In this document: positions 25,826 through 34,607 of the stretch, piece by piece
Numbering within the stretch: the stretch's first letter is position 1
How the letters are laid out: the number at the start of each line of letters is the position of its first letter
Assembly (NCBI GenBank): GCA_023423335.1
Contig: JAFAFU010000005.1
Span: 1-64,000, forward strand
DNA: 64,000 nucleotides
Direction of reading: 5' to 3'
Source of the DNA: Bacillota bacterium
GTDB lineage: Bacteria > Bacillota > Clostridia > Lachnospirales > Lachnospiraceae
Notes under the pieces: model-generated
Database searches by the model: none
Told to the model about the DNA's origin: nothing
The model's input: only the letters and a program-made list of their open reading frames with translations
Position numbers and translations under genes: made by a program

Positions 25826-26656
25826 TTACATTTTCCGGTAGATTGTCGGCTTAATATATTTCAGTTTTGTCTCCTCATGGTTCAAGGACTCGGAATGGCC
25901 GATGAACAGATATCCTCCGGCTTCCAGACTGTTATAGAATTTGTTTACAAGCTGTCTTCTGGTGGTATTGTCAAAATAGATCATAACATTTCTGCAAAAT
26001 ATCACCTGAAATTTCTTACGAAACGGAAAGGTCTGTTCCATCAGATTAAACCTTCTGAATACCACTTCCTTTTTAATTTTGTCGGCTATGACGGAATTGG
26101 ATGCATCATACTTGTTAAAGTATGCCAGCCTCATCTCAGCCGGCAGTGTGCTTATCTCATTATTATTGTATATTCCTTTGGAGGCCTCCGACAGCACTTT
26201 ACTGGAAATATCCGTTGCCAACACCTTGGAATTCCACTTATTCTTTTCTTTTCCAAAGAATTCATCGATAATCATGGCCAGAGTGTAGGGTTCCTCTCCG
26301 GAGGAGCAGCCTGCGCTCCAGATCCTTAAATCCCTGTCTCTTACCGTATCCGCCAAGCCGGGAAGTATGTATTTTCTGAAATATTGAAAATGATCCGCTT
26401 CCCTCATAAAGAAGGTATGATTCGTTGTAATCCTGTTAATCAGGGTGGAAACAGCCTCCCCTGACTGATCGGAACGTATATACTCATAATATTCAGAAAA
26501 GCTGTTAAGATTGTTAAGCTTCAATACATTTTGGAGCCTCCCGGTAACCAGGGCCTTCTTCTCTTCCTTTAAATGTATCCCATAATTTTCTTTAATAAAT
26601 GCCGCAAGCTGAATAAATTCCTTGTCCAAAATAGTTATCACAATGTCCGCCCCCAT
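25826..26656 (-). CDS. cheR: Chemotaxis protein methyltransferase CheR
   Basis: A 276-residue S-adenosylmethionine-dependent methyltransferase. The N-terminal helical domain contains RITTNHTFFMRE, and the catalytic domain has the SAM loop WSAGCSSGEEPYTLA and FCRNVMIYFD. It methylates Glu residues on the adjacent receptor. The ribosome site before the ATG is weak; a GTG five codons later with GGGGGCGG upstream is an alternative. It starts 8 bases after the mcp stop, so translation is probably coupled. Confidence 0.97.
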   Translation of the reverse strand: MGADIVITILDKEFIQLAAFIKENYGIHLKEEKKALVTGRLQNVLKLNNLNSFSEYYEYIRSDQSGEAVSTLINRITTNHTFFMREADHFQYFRKYILPGLADTVRDRDLRIWSAGCSSGEEPYTLAMIIDEFFGKEKNKWNSKVLATDISSKVLSEASKGIYNNNEISTLPAEMRLAYFNKYDASNSVIADKIKKEVVFRRFNLMEQTFPFRKKFQVIFCRNVMIYFDNTTRRQLVNKFYNSLEAGGYLFIGHSESLNHEETKLKYIKPTIYRKM

Positions 26657-26664
26657 ATCACCGC

Positions 26665-28497
26665 TTAATATTTGTCAAACTCATTATCATTCAGTGCGAT
26701 CCTTGATTTTGGAGAAGATAACCCAAAGCCGTATGCCTGCTCCTGTATGGAGCCGTTCTTCTTTTTCTCAGCCATATTTTCCAGCATCTCCAATACTTCG
26801 GGACTTATATGATTTTGACCGTACCTATTTGTTTTCTTTAATTTAAATTTACTAACTAATTCCTTCAGCAGAATTGCCTGGCTTGTCAGTTCTTCACTGG
26901 CGGCTGCTCCTTCCTCCGAGGTAGCCGAGTTATTTTGTATCACCTGGGAGACCTGGCTGATCCCCTGGTTAATCTGTGAGATACCGGTTGCCTGTTCATT
27001 CGAGGCTGTTGCAATACGATCAACCAGTGAAGCTACTTTTTCCACGCCGCTTACAATGTTCCCTAGAGCATCCGCCGTCTCTTTCGCTATCCTGGTTCCG
27101 CCATCCATCTTCTTTATGGAGCCTTCAATCAGATCTGTCGTTTCCTTTGCGGCATCTGCGGAACGTGCTGCCAGGTTCCTGACCTCCTCCGCCACCACCG
27201 CAAAGCCTTTTCCATGCTGTCCTGCCCTGGCTGCTTCAACCGCGGCATTAAGTGCAAGTATATTGGTCTGGAACGCAATATCATCAATTACTTTAATGAT
27301 TTTAGAGATATTTGAGGAGGACTCATTAATGTCTTCCATGGCCCTCAGCATCTCTATCATTTGCTTGTTTCCTGCCAGAGCCTTTTCCTTTACTTCCACG
27401 GCCAATTCATTGGCGCTGTCCGCATTCTGGGCATTGAACCTGGTCTGGGAAGAGATTTCCTCCAGTGCGGCTGTCAGTTCCTCCACGGAGCTGGCCTGTT
27501 CCGTAGCCCCCTGTGATAAGGCCATACTGGAGTCAGCAATCTGTCTCGAACCTTCTGCCACTTGTTCCGACGCTGCTGCTATGCTGTTCAGGACCTCATT
27601 ATTTTCCTCTACCATTTCATATAGTTTTTTACCAAGAAGGTCTGCATCCGATTTTATCTCAACCTCCATGGTCAGATCACCGGAAGCAATCCTCTCAACC
27701 GCGAAGGCCTGATTTTTGATATTCTCTATCATATTAGAGAAAGCTCTGGCAAGACTTCCTATCTCATCCTTTGAATCCGCCTGCACATTAACATTGATAT
27801 CTCCCAAAGCCAGCTGATCGGCCGCTTTTACCATTCTGGCAACCGGCACACTGATCTTCCTGGCAACAGCAAAACCAAGGAACAAAGCAATTGCAACACA
27901 GGCTGATATGGTGGAAAACATTAGGATTGTCTGCTGCTTAAAATTACTTTCATTTTTGTGAAGGCTTCTCTCCGCACGGCCGCTCTGAAAACCTATATAA
28001 TCTTCCATAACCTTATTCAGCGCTTCCGTTTTTTCATTCACCGTAGGCATCGTAAGAACAGCCTGTTCATACTGACCCTTGCTGACATACTCCAGGCTCT
28101 CATCCCGGACCTTCCGGTACTCCGCTAAAGCGCCGGACAGTTCATCATACAATCCCTGTTCTTCTTCTCCTGATATTAATTCCCTGATTTCCTGGAGATA
28201 GCCATTGGTCTGGCTGACATAAAGATTGATTTCATCCAGTTTTTCCTGGAGTGCGGACGGATTCTGTTCATAAATTGCCAGAATATTGAGCGCCCGTACC
28301 GTCTGTACCGCTTTCTCCGTATCCGCCAGATACTGGGCGGGAATATAATTATCATAATACATGCTGCGGCTGTTGTCATTGATCTGCCGCATATTTATGA
28401 TACCCATAACACCTACGATTGCCGAAAATATTGCTACAACGATAAAACCGATAATTAATTTATTCCTGATTTTTAAGTTATTGAACCACTGCATCAT
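26665..28497 (-). CDS. Methyl-accepting chemotaxis protein
   Basis: A 610-residue transmembrane receptor: TM1 about 13-33, a four-helix-bundle-like extracellular domain (35-188), TM2 190-212, HAMP 213-268, and a cytoplasmic signalling domain with the conserved hairpin tip around 405-440 (AFQTNILALNAAVEAARAG). The tail after residue 560 is Lys-rich and ends NEFDKY, without a CheR-tethering pentapeptide. It starts after AGGAGG. As the only receptor in the operon it is presumably the dedicated input; its ligand is unknown. Confidence 0.96.
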   Translation of the reverse strand: MMQWFNNLKIRNKLIIGFIVVAIFSAIVGVMGIINMRQINDNSRSMYYDNYIPAQYLADTEKAVQTVRALNILAIYEQNPSALQEKLDEINLYVSQTNGYLQEIRELISGEEEQGLYDELSGALAEYRKVRDESLEYVSKGQYEQAVLTMPTVNEKTEALNKVMEDYIGFQSGRAERSLHKNESNFKQQTILMFSTISACVAIALFLGFAVARKISVPVARMVKAADQLALGDINVNVQADSKDEIGSLARAFSNMIENIKNQAFAVERIASGDLTMEVEIKSDADLLGKKLYEMVEENNEVLNSIAAASEQVAEGSRQIADSSMALSQGATEQASSVEELTAALEEISSQTRFNAQNADSANELAVEVKEKALAGNKQMIEMLRAMEDINESSSNISKIIKVIDDIAFQTNILALNAAVEAARAGQHGKGFAVVAEEVRNLAARSADAAKETTDLIEGSIKKMDGGTRIAKETADALGNIVSGVEKVASLVDRIATASNEQATGISQINQGISQVSQVIQNNSATSEEGAAASEELTSQAILLKELVSKFKLKKTNRYGQNHISPEVLEMLENMAEKKKNGSIQEQAYGFGLSSPKSRIALNDNEFDKY

Positions 28498-28554
28498 GAT
28501 ATCCTCCTATGTATAAGTAGTATTATTGCTTTATTTGTAATATAGCTGTAATTA

Positions 28555-29049
28555 TTATATTACTTCGCTAAGTTCTTCCATATCCGTCTCGGTCAGCAGC
28601 CTTTCACAATCCAGGAGAAGTTTAACCGAGCTTCCCGCTTTACCTATTTTTTTGATGTATCGGTTATTTGCTTCCCCGCTGAACTGAGGCGGATCCACAA
28701 TATCCTTTTCCGGGATCGTTATGACCTCCGCAACGCTGTCAACAATCAGGCCGACCGATAGCTCCTTAATATCCACAATAATGATACAGGTTCTGTCATT
28801 ATATTCTTTCGCTTTCTTCCTGAACCTGCGTCTGACATCAATGACCGGTATAATCTTGCCTCTTAAGTTTATGATTCCTTTTACATAGGCAGGAAGCTCC
28901 GGTATAACCGTAATCGTCTGGATACCGATAATTTCTGTTACGTATTTAATCTCAATCCCAAAGCATTCTCCTTCCAGCAGAAAGGTCAGATACCGGTCCT
29001 TCTGTGTATCCTCATCGATCTCCATGAATTCATTGATTGTTTCTGTCAT
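28555..29049 (-). CDS. cheW: Chemotaxis coupling protein CheW
   Basis: A 164-residue single CheW domain (YLTFLLEGECFGIEI, PAYVKGIINLRGKIIPVID) that links receptor and CheA. The conserved NLRG motif is present. It has an extra acidic N-terminal stretch of about 20 residues. AAGGAGG precedes the ATG. It lies between cheA (41-base gap) and mcp (57-base gap). Confidence 0.97.
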   Translation of the reverse strand: MTETINEFMEIDEDTQKDRYLTFLLEGECFGIEIKYVTEIIGIQTITVIPELPAYVKGIINLRGKIIPVIDVRRRFRKKAKEYNDRTCIIIVDIKELSVGLIVDSVAEVITIPEKDIVDPPQFSGEANNRYIKKIGKAGSSVKLLLDCERLLTETDMEELSEVI

Positions 29050-29090
29050 GATTTTGTCCTCCTTATCTCTGTGTTATTCTTATATGGGCC

Positions 29091-31133
29091 TCAGCAGCTC
29101 ACCAAATATGGTACATCCAGAATCAGGCTGATGCTTCCGTCTCCTAAAAGCGTACATCCCGATAAGGCTCTTGTTCGTTTAAAGCTCTTAATAAACGCAG
29201 GCAGAGCCTTCACTACCACCTGCTGATTTCCCAATAATTCATCGGCAAATATACCTGTTGTCCTGCCATCCTGCTCCAGCATAATGATGATCCCTTCCGA
29301 ATACCGGGTGATCGCTGTTTCAACTCCAAACAGCTCATGGAGCCGTCTGATTTGATAGCACTGTCCTCTAACCATAATCATTTCATTGTTATCCGGATCA
29401 CAAAATATATCGCTGTCCTTGGGCCGGAAGGATTCTTTCACCGATGTAATCGGTATCGTATAGCAGGATTGTCCTACCCCTATATTCATACCGTCTATGA
29501 TGGCAAGGGTCAGCGGTATCTTTAATGTCACTGTCGTTCCCTTTCCGGCGGTACTGTCCACGGAGATGGAGCCGCCCACGGTTTCGATATTCTTCATTGC
29601 GACATCCATCCCCACGCCCCGGCCGGAATACTCGCTGACCTGTTCTTTGGTCGAAAATCCCGGCAGCAATACCAGATTATAGATTTCCCTATCCGTCATG
29701 TCTTCCGCAGGCTTAAACAATAGCCTTTGTTTCCTGGCCTTGTCCAGAATCTTATTCTTATCCAACCCTTTGCCATCATCCCGGACGATGATCAGTACCT
29801 CACGGCCCGTACTCTTTGCCTCCAGGGTGATCGTTCCTGTCCGCGGCTTTCCTGCGGACTGCCTATCCTCCGGGTCCTCAATCCCATGATCCGCTGCATT
29901 TCTGACAAGATGCATCAGCGGATCGGAAATATGCTCGATAATATTTTTATCAACCTCAGTTTCTTCTCCGATAATCGTAAGCCGGATTTCTTTTGACAGC
30001 TTCTTATTCATATCCCGGACTACCCGGTGCATCTTGTGGAAGGTTATGGAGAGCGGAACCATCCGGATGCTCATTACAACATCCTGTATTTCACTTGTAA
30101 TTTTATGGAGCTGTCGGGAAGCCTTATCGAAATTCCTAAGCTCAAGACCTGCCAGCTCCGGATTCTGGATTACCATGGCTTCCGCTATGACCAGTTCGCC
30201 TACCAGGTCCATCAGATAATCCAGCTTATGAACGTTGACACTGATTAAGCTCTGCTGGCTGCCGGAGGAATGCTCCGCCCTAACCGATTCATTCATCTCC
30301 TTAGCTTTTGTTTCGATTGGCAGTGTCTGTGGCAGCTTCGCTGCGGTACTCCCTGTCTCCTCCTCCATCCTGCGGTTAAATTCCGCTTTGTCCTGCAAAA
30401 GCTCCAGTTCCAGTTCCTTAAGAAATACTGTCTGAAGTAAAAAATTCTGCATCCGTTCATAATCCAGACGGCTGCCTGCATAAACCCGGAAGCCCTCCCT
30501 TCGGATCTTTGGAATACTGTCTTCATCCTCTATTACATCCTCCGGATAGGAATATACTTCATCCGCTATCTGCTTTATATCACGGATAATTGTAAATGCC
30601 CTGATATTTTCCATCTCACATCCATCCTCAAAATATATGGTTGCGCGGTAATAGTGATAGTCGGAAGCCTCTGGTAATATTTCTTCCGGCAGCTTCGGAT
30701 TTTCAGGCCCTGACCCATGCTCTCTGACTGTGATGGAATCCAGAAAAATCTTCAACGCTGTCAGGATATCTTCCGGATTACCAACTGCCATTTCTTTATT
30801 TTTGATCTTCTGAAGCTCTTGCTTAAAAAAATCTATACATATCAAAACAAGCTCCGAAAGTTCTGAATTATCCATATCCCCCGGCCGGTTCTCCCTCAAC
30901 TGGTAAAAGATATCCTCAACGGCGTGGGCAAGCCGGGCTATATTCTGAATCACCATCATAGACGCGGATCCCTTAATCGTATGCATAATACGAAATATTT
31001 CATTGATGGCCTCCGGCGGGAAGCCCCCTTCTTTTTCACAGTCCATGATGATGTTTTCCAGTTGCTCGATCAGTTGATCAGATTCGTATAAAAAAAGCTC
31101 CAACAATGGTTCATATGTATTATGTTCTTCCAT
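29091..31133 (-). CDS. cheA: Chemotaxis histidine kinase CheA
   Basis: A 680-residue class II histidine kinase: P1/HPt with H51 (MHTIKGSASMM), a variable middle region including a P2-like segment (about 160-250), the dimerisation domain (about 295-360, starting SVNVHKLDYLMDLVGEL), HATPase (VRNAADHGIEDPE, DDGKGLD, GRGVGMDVA) and a C-terminal CheW-like domain. It phosphorylates CheY and CheB in response to the receptor. It starts 12 bases after cheY. Length and domain order are normal. Confidence 0.97.
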   Translation of the reverse strand: MEEHNTYEPLLELFLYESDQLIEQLENIIMDCEKEGGFPPEAINEIFRIMHTIKGSASMMVIQNIARLAHAVEDIFYQLRENRPGDMDNSELSELVLICIDFFKQELQKIKNKEMAVGNPEDILTALKIFLDSITVREHGSGPENPKLPEEILPEASDYHYYRATIYFEDGCEMENIRAFTIIRDIKQIADEVYSYPEDVIEDEDSIPKIRREGFRVYAGSRLDYERMQNFLLQTVFLKELELELLQDKAEFNRRMEEETGSTAAKLPQTLPIETKAKEMNESVRAEHSSGSQQSLISVNVHKLDYLMDLVGELVIAEAMVIQNPELAGLELRNFDKASRQLHKITSEIQDVVMSIRMVPLSITFHKMHRVVRDMNKKLSKEIRLTIIGEETEVDKNIIEHISDPLMHLVRNAADHGIEDPEDRQSAGKPRTGTITLEAKSTGREVLIIVRDDGKGLDKNKILDKARKQRLLFKPAEDMTDREIYNLVLLPGFSTKEQVSEYSGRGVGMDVAMKNIETVGGSISVDSTAGKGTTVTLKIPLTLAIIDGMNIGVGQSCYTIPITSVKESFRPKDSDIFCDPDNNEMIMVRGQCYQIRRLHELFGVETAITRYSEGIIIMLEQDGRTTGIFADELLGNQQVVVKALPAFIKSFKRTRALSGCTLLGDGSISLILDVPYLVSC

Positions 31134-31145
31134 CGATGCCTCCCG

Positions 31146-31520
31146 TCAGGCTATGTAGCCGTTAGCCGCAGCAATTTTGCTGATTGTTTTAATCAGATGA
31201 TCTTCCCTGAAGGGCTTAACAATAAATGAAAATGCTCCCTGAAGCATGGCATCCCTTACCATCCCCTCCTGGCCCATGGCAGATAACATGATCACCTTAG
31301 CTTTCGGATCAAATTTAATGATTTCTGCCAATGCCTCTATTCCGGACAAATCCGGCATCGTAATATCCATGGTGACAACATCCGGCTTCAATTCCTGATA
31401 CTTTTTAATCCCTGTCACTCCGTTCTCTGCTTCACCGATTACCTCAATTCCATTCTTAACCAGCATTGCTTTAATAGTAAATCTCATAAATGCCGCATCA
31501 TCGACGATCAATACCTTCAT
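31146..31520 (-). CDS. cheY: Chemotaxis response regulator CheY
   Basis: A 124-residue single receiver domain: acidic pair D7-D8, phospho-acceptor D52 (VVTMDITMPDLSG), Ser in MLSAMGQ and Lys in FIVKPF. The start at 31520 follows GGAGG by seven bases; the longer frame to 31598 would begin on the promoter -35. It is the first gene of the operon cheY-cheA-cheW-mcp-cheR-cheB. No output domain is present, so it acts by protein contact, on the flagellar switch if the cell is motile. Confidence 0.95.
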   Translation of the reverse strand: MKVLIVDDAAFMRFTIKAMLVKNGIEVIGEAENGVTGIKKYQELKPDVVTMDITMPDLSGIEALAEIIKFDPKAKVIMLSAMGQEGMVRDAMLQGAFSFIVKPFREDHLIKTISKIAAANGYIA

Positions 31521-31569
31521 CCTATTGCCTCCTTCTGCCATAAAACTAATAACAATAACTGTTACTATT

Positions 31570-31598
31570 ATTATATATAGTAATTTAGTCCTAGTCAA
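31570..31598 (-). promoter_or_regulatory. Sigma-A promoter of the che operon
   Basis: TTGACT (31598-31593) and TATAAT (31575-31570), 17 bases apart on the minus strand, about 50 bases before cheY. It has no resemblance to the sigma-D motility promoter (TAAA-N15-GCCGATAA). Confidence 0.8.
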
Positions 31599-31707
31599 TA
31601 CCCCTTTTATATTTTTTTCTGCTGATATAAAAAGAGGCTGTCCCTATAGCTGAGAAGTCAAAGGACAAATTGTAAGCCCATCAAAAGGGCAAACCGAATA
31701 CGCAAAG

Positions 31708-31751
31708 AAAGCACCTCATTCCCAAAAAACATTTGGGGAATGAGGTGCTTT
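31708..31751. terminator. Terminator after the ABC permease gene
   Basis: AAAGCACCTCATTCCC (31708-31723) pairs perfectly with GGGAATGAGGTGCTTT (31736-31751), a 16-bp stem with a 12-base loop, and on the minus strand is followed by TTTCTTTG. The stretch 31620-31700 between it and the che promoter holds no gene. Confidence 0.85.
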
Positions 31752-31765
31752 TAATCAAGTAATAG

Positions 31766-32623
31766 TTATTTACTCCTTTTAGACATGTTTAAAAGCGACA
31801 GGCCATAAAATACAGCCGCTGTAACCACCAGAATTATAATACTGAGCAAAGGCGAAACCTCAGTGCTGCCAAAGTAATAGGTGACTCCCATATATGCCTT
31901 AAAATCCTCCAAATAGCTTGCCGGAATACCCGCGAATGCGGTATGCATGGCATCCGCCATTAAAACCTCACGGAGCAGGGAAGCGGCATGGGACACAGGA
32001 AATAGCTTTATAACAGTCTGTACCGATTCGGGCAGAGCACCTATGGGAAGATAAATACCCGTCAAAAAACCGATTAAGGTACCAATAATCGTGCTGGCGG
32101 TACCAAATGCGCTTTGACTTTTAAAAAAAGAGACAATAAAGCAGACGATCGAGGAGTTGGTCATAGTCGTGAAAATTACCAGCAGCAGAGCCTTGACGAG
32201 CGCAAGAGGCGTGAGCCACTCTCCGCCGCAGAACACAATATAAACCTCCGACACAATAATTGTTATGAAGGACATGATTATGCCGATTATAAATACACTG
32301 CCGATATATCCGACGGTGATACGGCTTCGTTTAATTGGAGCGGAATAGAAATCCTTGTTGATTTTTTTGATTTTGTCGTCAATCATAACGCCGAATGCCC
32401 CCATGGTCGTTGTCACTGAGGCGACGGCAAGAAGCCCCGCGACAAGCCAGGTATTCATCAAGAAATCCGCGTTCTTAATGTCCTTCATAGAGTCGGTGAG
32501 CCAGACATCACCTAAAAATACGGCGTATAAGGCAATGATGATAAAAATGGCGAGCAGCGAAAATAACACTGCGCTTTTATCCCGAAAAAACAGCCTTAAA
32601 TTACGTTTAATTAATACGCTCAC
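31766..32623 (-). CDS. ABC-2 type transporter permease
   Basis: A 285-residue permease with six hydrophobic segments and the ABC-2 layout (GIYLPIGALPESVQTVIKLFP between TM5 and TM6, shown here only by GIYLPIGALP). It starts with a GTG at 32623 whose GTGA overlaps the stop of the ATPase gene, so translation is coupled. The longer frame upstream lies inside the ATPase gene. It is probably an exporter of a drug, peptide or lipid; the substrate is unknown. Codon use is richer in GCG, CGC and CCG than the flanking genes. Confidence 0.88.
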   Translation of the reverse strand: MSVLIKRNLRLFFRDKSAVLFSLLAIFIIIALYAVFLGDVWLTDSMKDIKNADFLMNTWLVAGLLAVASVTTTMGAFGVMIDDKIKKINKDFYSAPIKRSRITVGYIGSVFIIGIIMSFITIIVSEVYIVFCGGEWLTPLALVKALLLVIFTTMTNSSIVCFIVSFFKSQSAFGTASTIIGTLIGFLTGIYLPIGALPESVQTVIKLFPVSHAASLLREVLMADAMHTAFAGIPASYLEDFKAYMGVTYYFGSTEVSPLLSIIILVVTAAVFYGLSLLNMSKRSK

Positions 32624-33534
32624 TGCCTCAGCTCCTTCCCTGTAATGCCGATAAACGCGTCGTCCATCGTGCCCTGCAGCACCTGAAAGCTGCTGATGTA
32701 CGCCTTGCATTTCTCCAAAATAGGCAAGGCCCGCATCGTGTCAGGAAGATTGAGGATAAACTCGCCTGCCGAAACGGTAAACTCAAGCTTTGAATCCGCC
32801 AGAATTTGGTGCAGGGCGTTTTCGTCTGATACGGTTAACCTCAGGCTATCGCTTGCATAGCGCGCTTTTAACTCGGCGGGCGTTCCCTTTGCCGCGACTT
32901 CTCCGTGGTCAAGCACAATGACATAATCCGATTCAGCCGCTTCTTCCATGTAGTGTGTTGTCAGAAAAATCGTCATGCCAGTTTTATTTCGAAGCTGTTT
33001 GATCGCGCTCCAGATGCTTTTACGTGTCTGGGGATCAAGACCGGTTGTCGGTTCGTCAAGAAACAGGAGCTTTGGCGTGTTGATCAGCGCCCGGGCAATA
33101 TCCGCCCGGCGCCGCTGCCCGCCCGAAAGCTTGCCGTAGGGTCGGTCGATGAATTCGCTCAGCTCGGCCGCCTGAACCGCTTGGTCAACAGCCCTCTTAA
33201 TCGCGGCTTTGTCCGACATGTAAAATTCTGCTCTGGAGCTCAGATTCTCCCGAACGGTGAGCAGCGCGTCCAGCACGCTGTCCTGAAAAACGACGCCGAT
33301 TTCCTGCCGTATGAACTGGCTGTCGCGGCAAAGATCAAGTCCGTCTATGGTGATCTCACCGCCGTCATAACGCATCAAGGTGCACAGTATGTCGATTGTG
33401 GTGGATTTACCGGCGCCGTTAGGCCCGAGAAATGAAAACAGCTTCCCCCGTTCAACGTAAAAGCTGATATCCTTCACAGCCGGAAAATTTCCGTAGCTTT
33501 TGCGTAAATTTGATACCTCAATAATTTTATCCAC
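32620..33534 (-). CDS. ABC transporter ATP-binding protein (exporter, DrrA-like)
   Basis: A 304-residue ATPase with Walker A GPNGAGKST (about 38-46), Q-loop VVFQDSVLD, signature LSGGQRRR, Walker B LLFLDEPT and H-loop TTHY. The C-terminal extension of about 80 residues is that of the daunorubicin-resistance (DrrA) branch. It starts with GTG after GGGGG. It pairs with the permease, which overlaps its end. A strong terminator separates it from the LytTR-DUF3021 genes upstream, so it should have its own promoter in 33535-33632, where I found no clear consensus. Confidence 0.94.
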   Translation of the reverse strand: MDKIIEVSNLRKSYGNFPAVKDISFYVERGKLFSFLGPNGAGKSTTIDILCTLMRYDGGEITIDGLDLCRDSQFIRQEIGVVFQDSVLDALLTVRENLSSRAEFYMSDKAAIKRAVDQAVQAAELSEFIDRPYGKLSGGQRRRADIARALINTPKLLFLDEPTTGLDPQTRKSIWSAIKQLRNKTGMTIFLTTHYMEEAAESDYVIVLDHGEVAAKGTPAELKARYASDSLRLTVSDENALHQILADSKLEFTVSAGEFILNLPDTMRALPILEKCKAYISSFQVLQGTMDDAFIGITGKELRQ

Positions 33535-33632
33535 TTTGGCTTACCCCCTTCTTCGACCATCACTTTAACAGAGCGTTCCGGCGGCGGCAATAGGTATAAA
33601 AGCATGCTGCAAATACGGTGAGGTAAGCTGCC

Positions 33633-33669
33633 AAAAAAAGATGGTAAGCTGTAAACAGCCTGCCATCTT
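33633..33669 (-). terminator. Strong intrinsic terminator after the DUF3021 gene
   Basis: On the minus strand AAGATGG (33669-33663) pairs with CCATCTT (33644-33638), with an inner GCTG/CAGC stem and a TTTA loop, followed directly by a run of T. It ends the LytTR-DUF3021 transcript. Confidence 0.88.
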
Positions 33670-33683
33670 AATCAGGGCATATT

Positions 33684-34118
33684 CTATTTCGGACGGTAGC
33701 GCTCCTTCAGGCGGTGGTTCAGCTTATCCGCCAGTTTATTGTAATAATAGACGGTGGCCGCAAAAACAATGACGTATACGGTCAGAACCAGCAGAAGAAA
33801 GACCAGGACCTGTTTCGTGCTGCTTATGCTGATCCAATCCCAGAGATAGGCAAAATACAGCACCACGGCCAATAGAAGCGGCAGATGGACAGATTTGCGG
33901 ATATACATTTGTTTTTTGCTGAGCTCCTTGCGGGAATAGAAAATGAGATATAGCAGATCGCTGATAAAAGCCAGCAGCAGTATTCCGCCAATGTCGCGCA
34001 AGGTGAAGCCGGCATCAGGATAAAATATCAGGCAAAATATATACATGGAAATGACAATTCCGGTTACTATCATAAAAAAGGAACGAAACATGGTTTTAAA
34101 CAGCTCTTCCGCATTCAT
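33684..34118 (-). CDS. DUF3021 membrane protein
   Basis: A 144-residue protein with four hydrophobic segments (about 12-32, 40-58, 75-93, 104-124) and a basic C-terminus. This is the DUF3021 layout: short helical start, four TM, Lys/Arg tail. DUF3021 genes commonly sit directly after a LytTR regulator gene, as here (11-base gap). By analogy with LytTR regulatory systems it may be a membrane partner or inhibitor of the regulator; that role is inferred. AGGAGG precedes the ATG. Confidence 0.87.
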   Translation of the reverse strand: MNAEELFKTMFRSFFMIVTGIVISMYIFCLIFYPDAGFTLRDIGGILLLAFISDLLYLIFYSRKELSKKQMYIRKSVHLPLLLAVVLYFAYLWDWISISSTKQVLVFLLLVLTVYVIVFAATVYYYNKLADKLNHRLKERYRPK

Positions 34119-34129
34119 GCCGGCACCTC

Positions 34130-34564
34130 CTATATCCCGAGCATTTTCTTAAGGTCTCTCACATACTGCCGTGAAATAATCACTCTTTCATTATTGCCCA
34201 GCGTCGCCTCAAAGCGTCCGTTCAGCGCCGGACTCAGCGACCTGATTTTGCATAGATTCAGTAAGACGGATTTCGATACCCGCAGAAAATCACTATTTGA
34301 TAGGCAGCTTTCCAATTCATAGAGCTTCTGCCTGGATTCCAGCACCTTATCCGCGCAGTAAAGAAAGGTCTTATTGTCCACAACCTCAATGTAATAGATG
34401 TCCTTCGGCTGAATACGGTGGATTTCATTTCCGTCGTAGGCGATAAGGGCACCCTGGGATTTCAGCATCGCCAGCACGTGAAGCAGCTCGTCAGGCATCT
34501 CCCGGCATTTGATGATGATTTGATCCTCTTCTCCATCCTGCAATTCCTCAATGACAATTTTCAA
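34130..34564 (-). CDS. LytTR-family DNA-binding regulator
   Basis: A 144-residue protein with no receiver domain; the LytTR domain occupies about residues 45-143 (IHRIQPKDIYYIEVVDNKTFLY, shown by IHRIQPKDIYYIE, then FLRVSKSVLLNL and the C-terminal RVIISRQYVRDLKKML). It starts with TTG, seven bases after AGGTG. The N-terminal 40 residues (IKCREMPDELLHVLAMLKS) are family-typical. It probably binds direct repeats upstream of its own operon or of the ABC transporter. It is immediately upstream of DUF3021. Confidence 0.92.
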   Translation of the reverse strand: MKIVIEELQDGEEDQIIIKCREMPDELLHVLAMLKSQGALIAYDGNEIHRIQPKDIYYIEVVDNKTFLYCADKVLESRQKLYELESCLSNSDFLRVSKSVLLNLCKIRSLSPALNGRFEATLGNNERVIISRQYVRDLKKMLGI

Positions 34565-34607
34565 GTTAATTCACCTGCCCGCCGATTTAAGTGAATCTTA
34601 CTATTTG

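Noticed and set aside
27056..27712. A 218-codon plus-strand frame, Ser/Ala rich
   Set aside because: It is the mirror of the Ala/Ser/Glu-rich signalling domain of the chemoreceptor; no start signals or domain resemblance.
31615..31700. Insertion-sequence remnant with GAGGCTGTCCC
   Set aside because: A similar phrase occurs near 45909-45917, but there is no transposase fragment, no paired terminal repeat and no target duplication that I can see.
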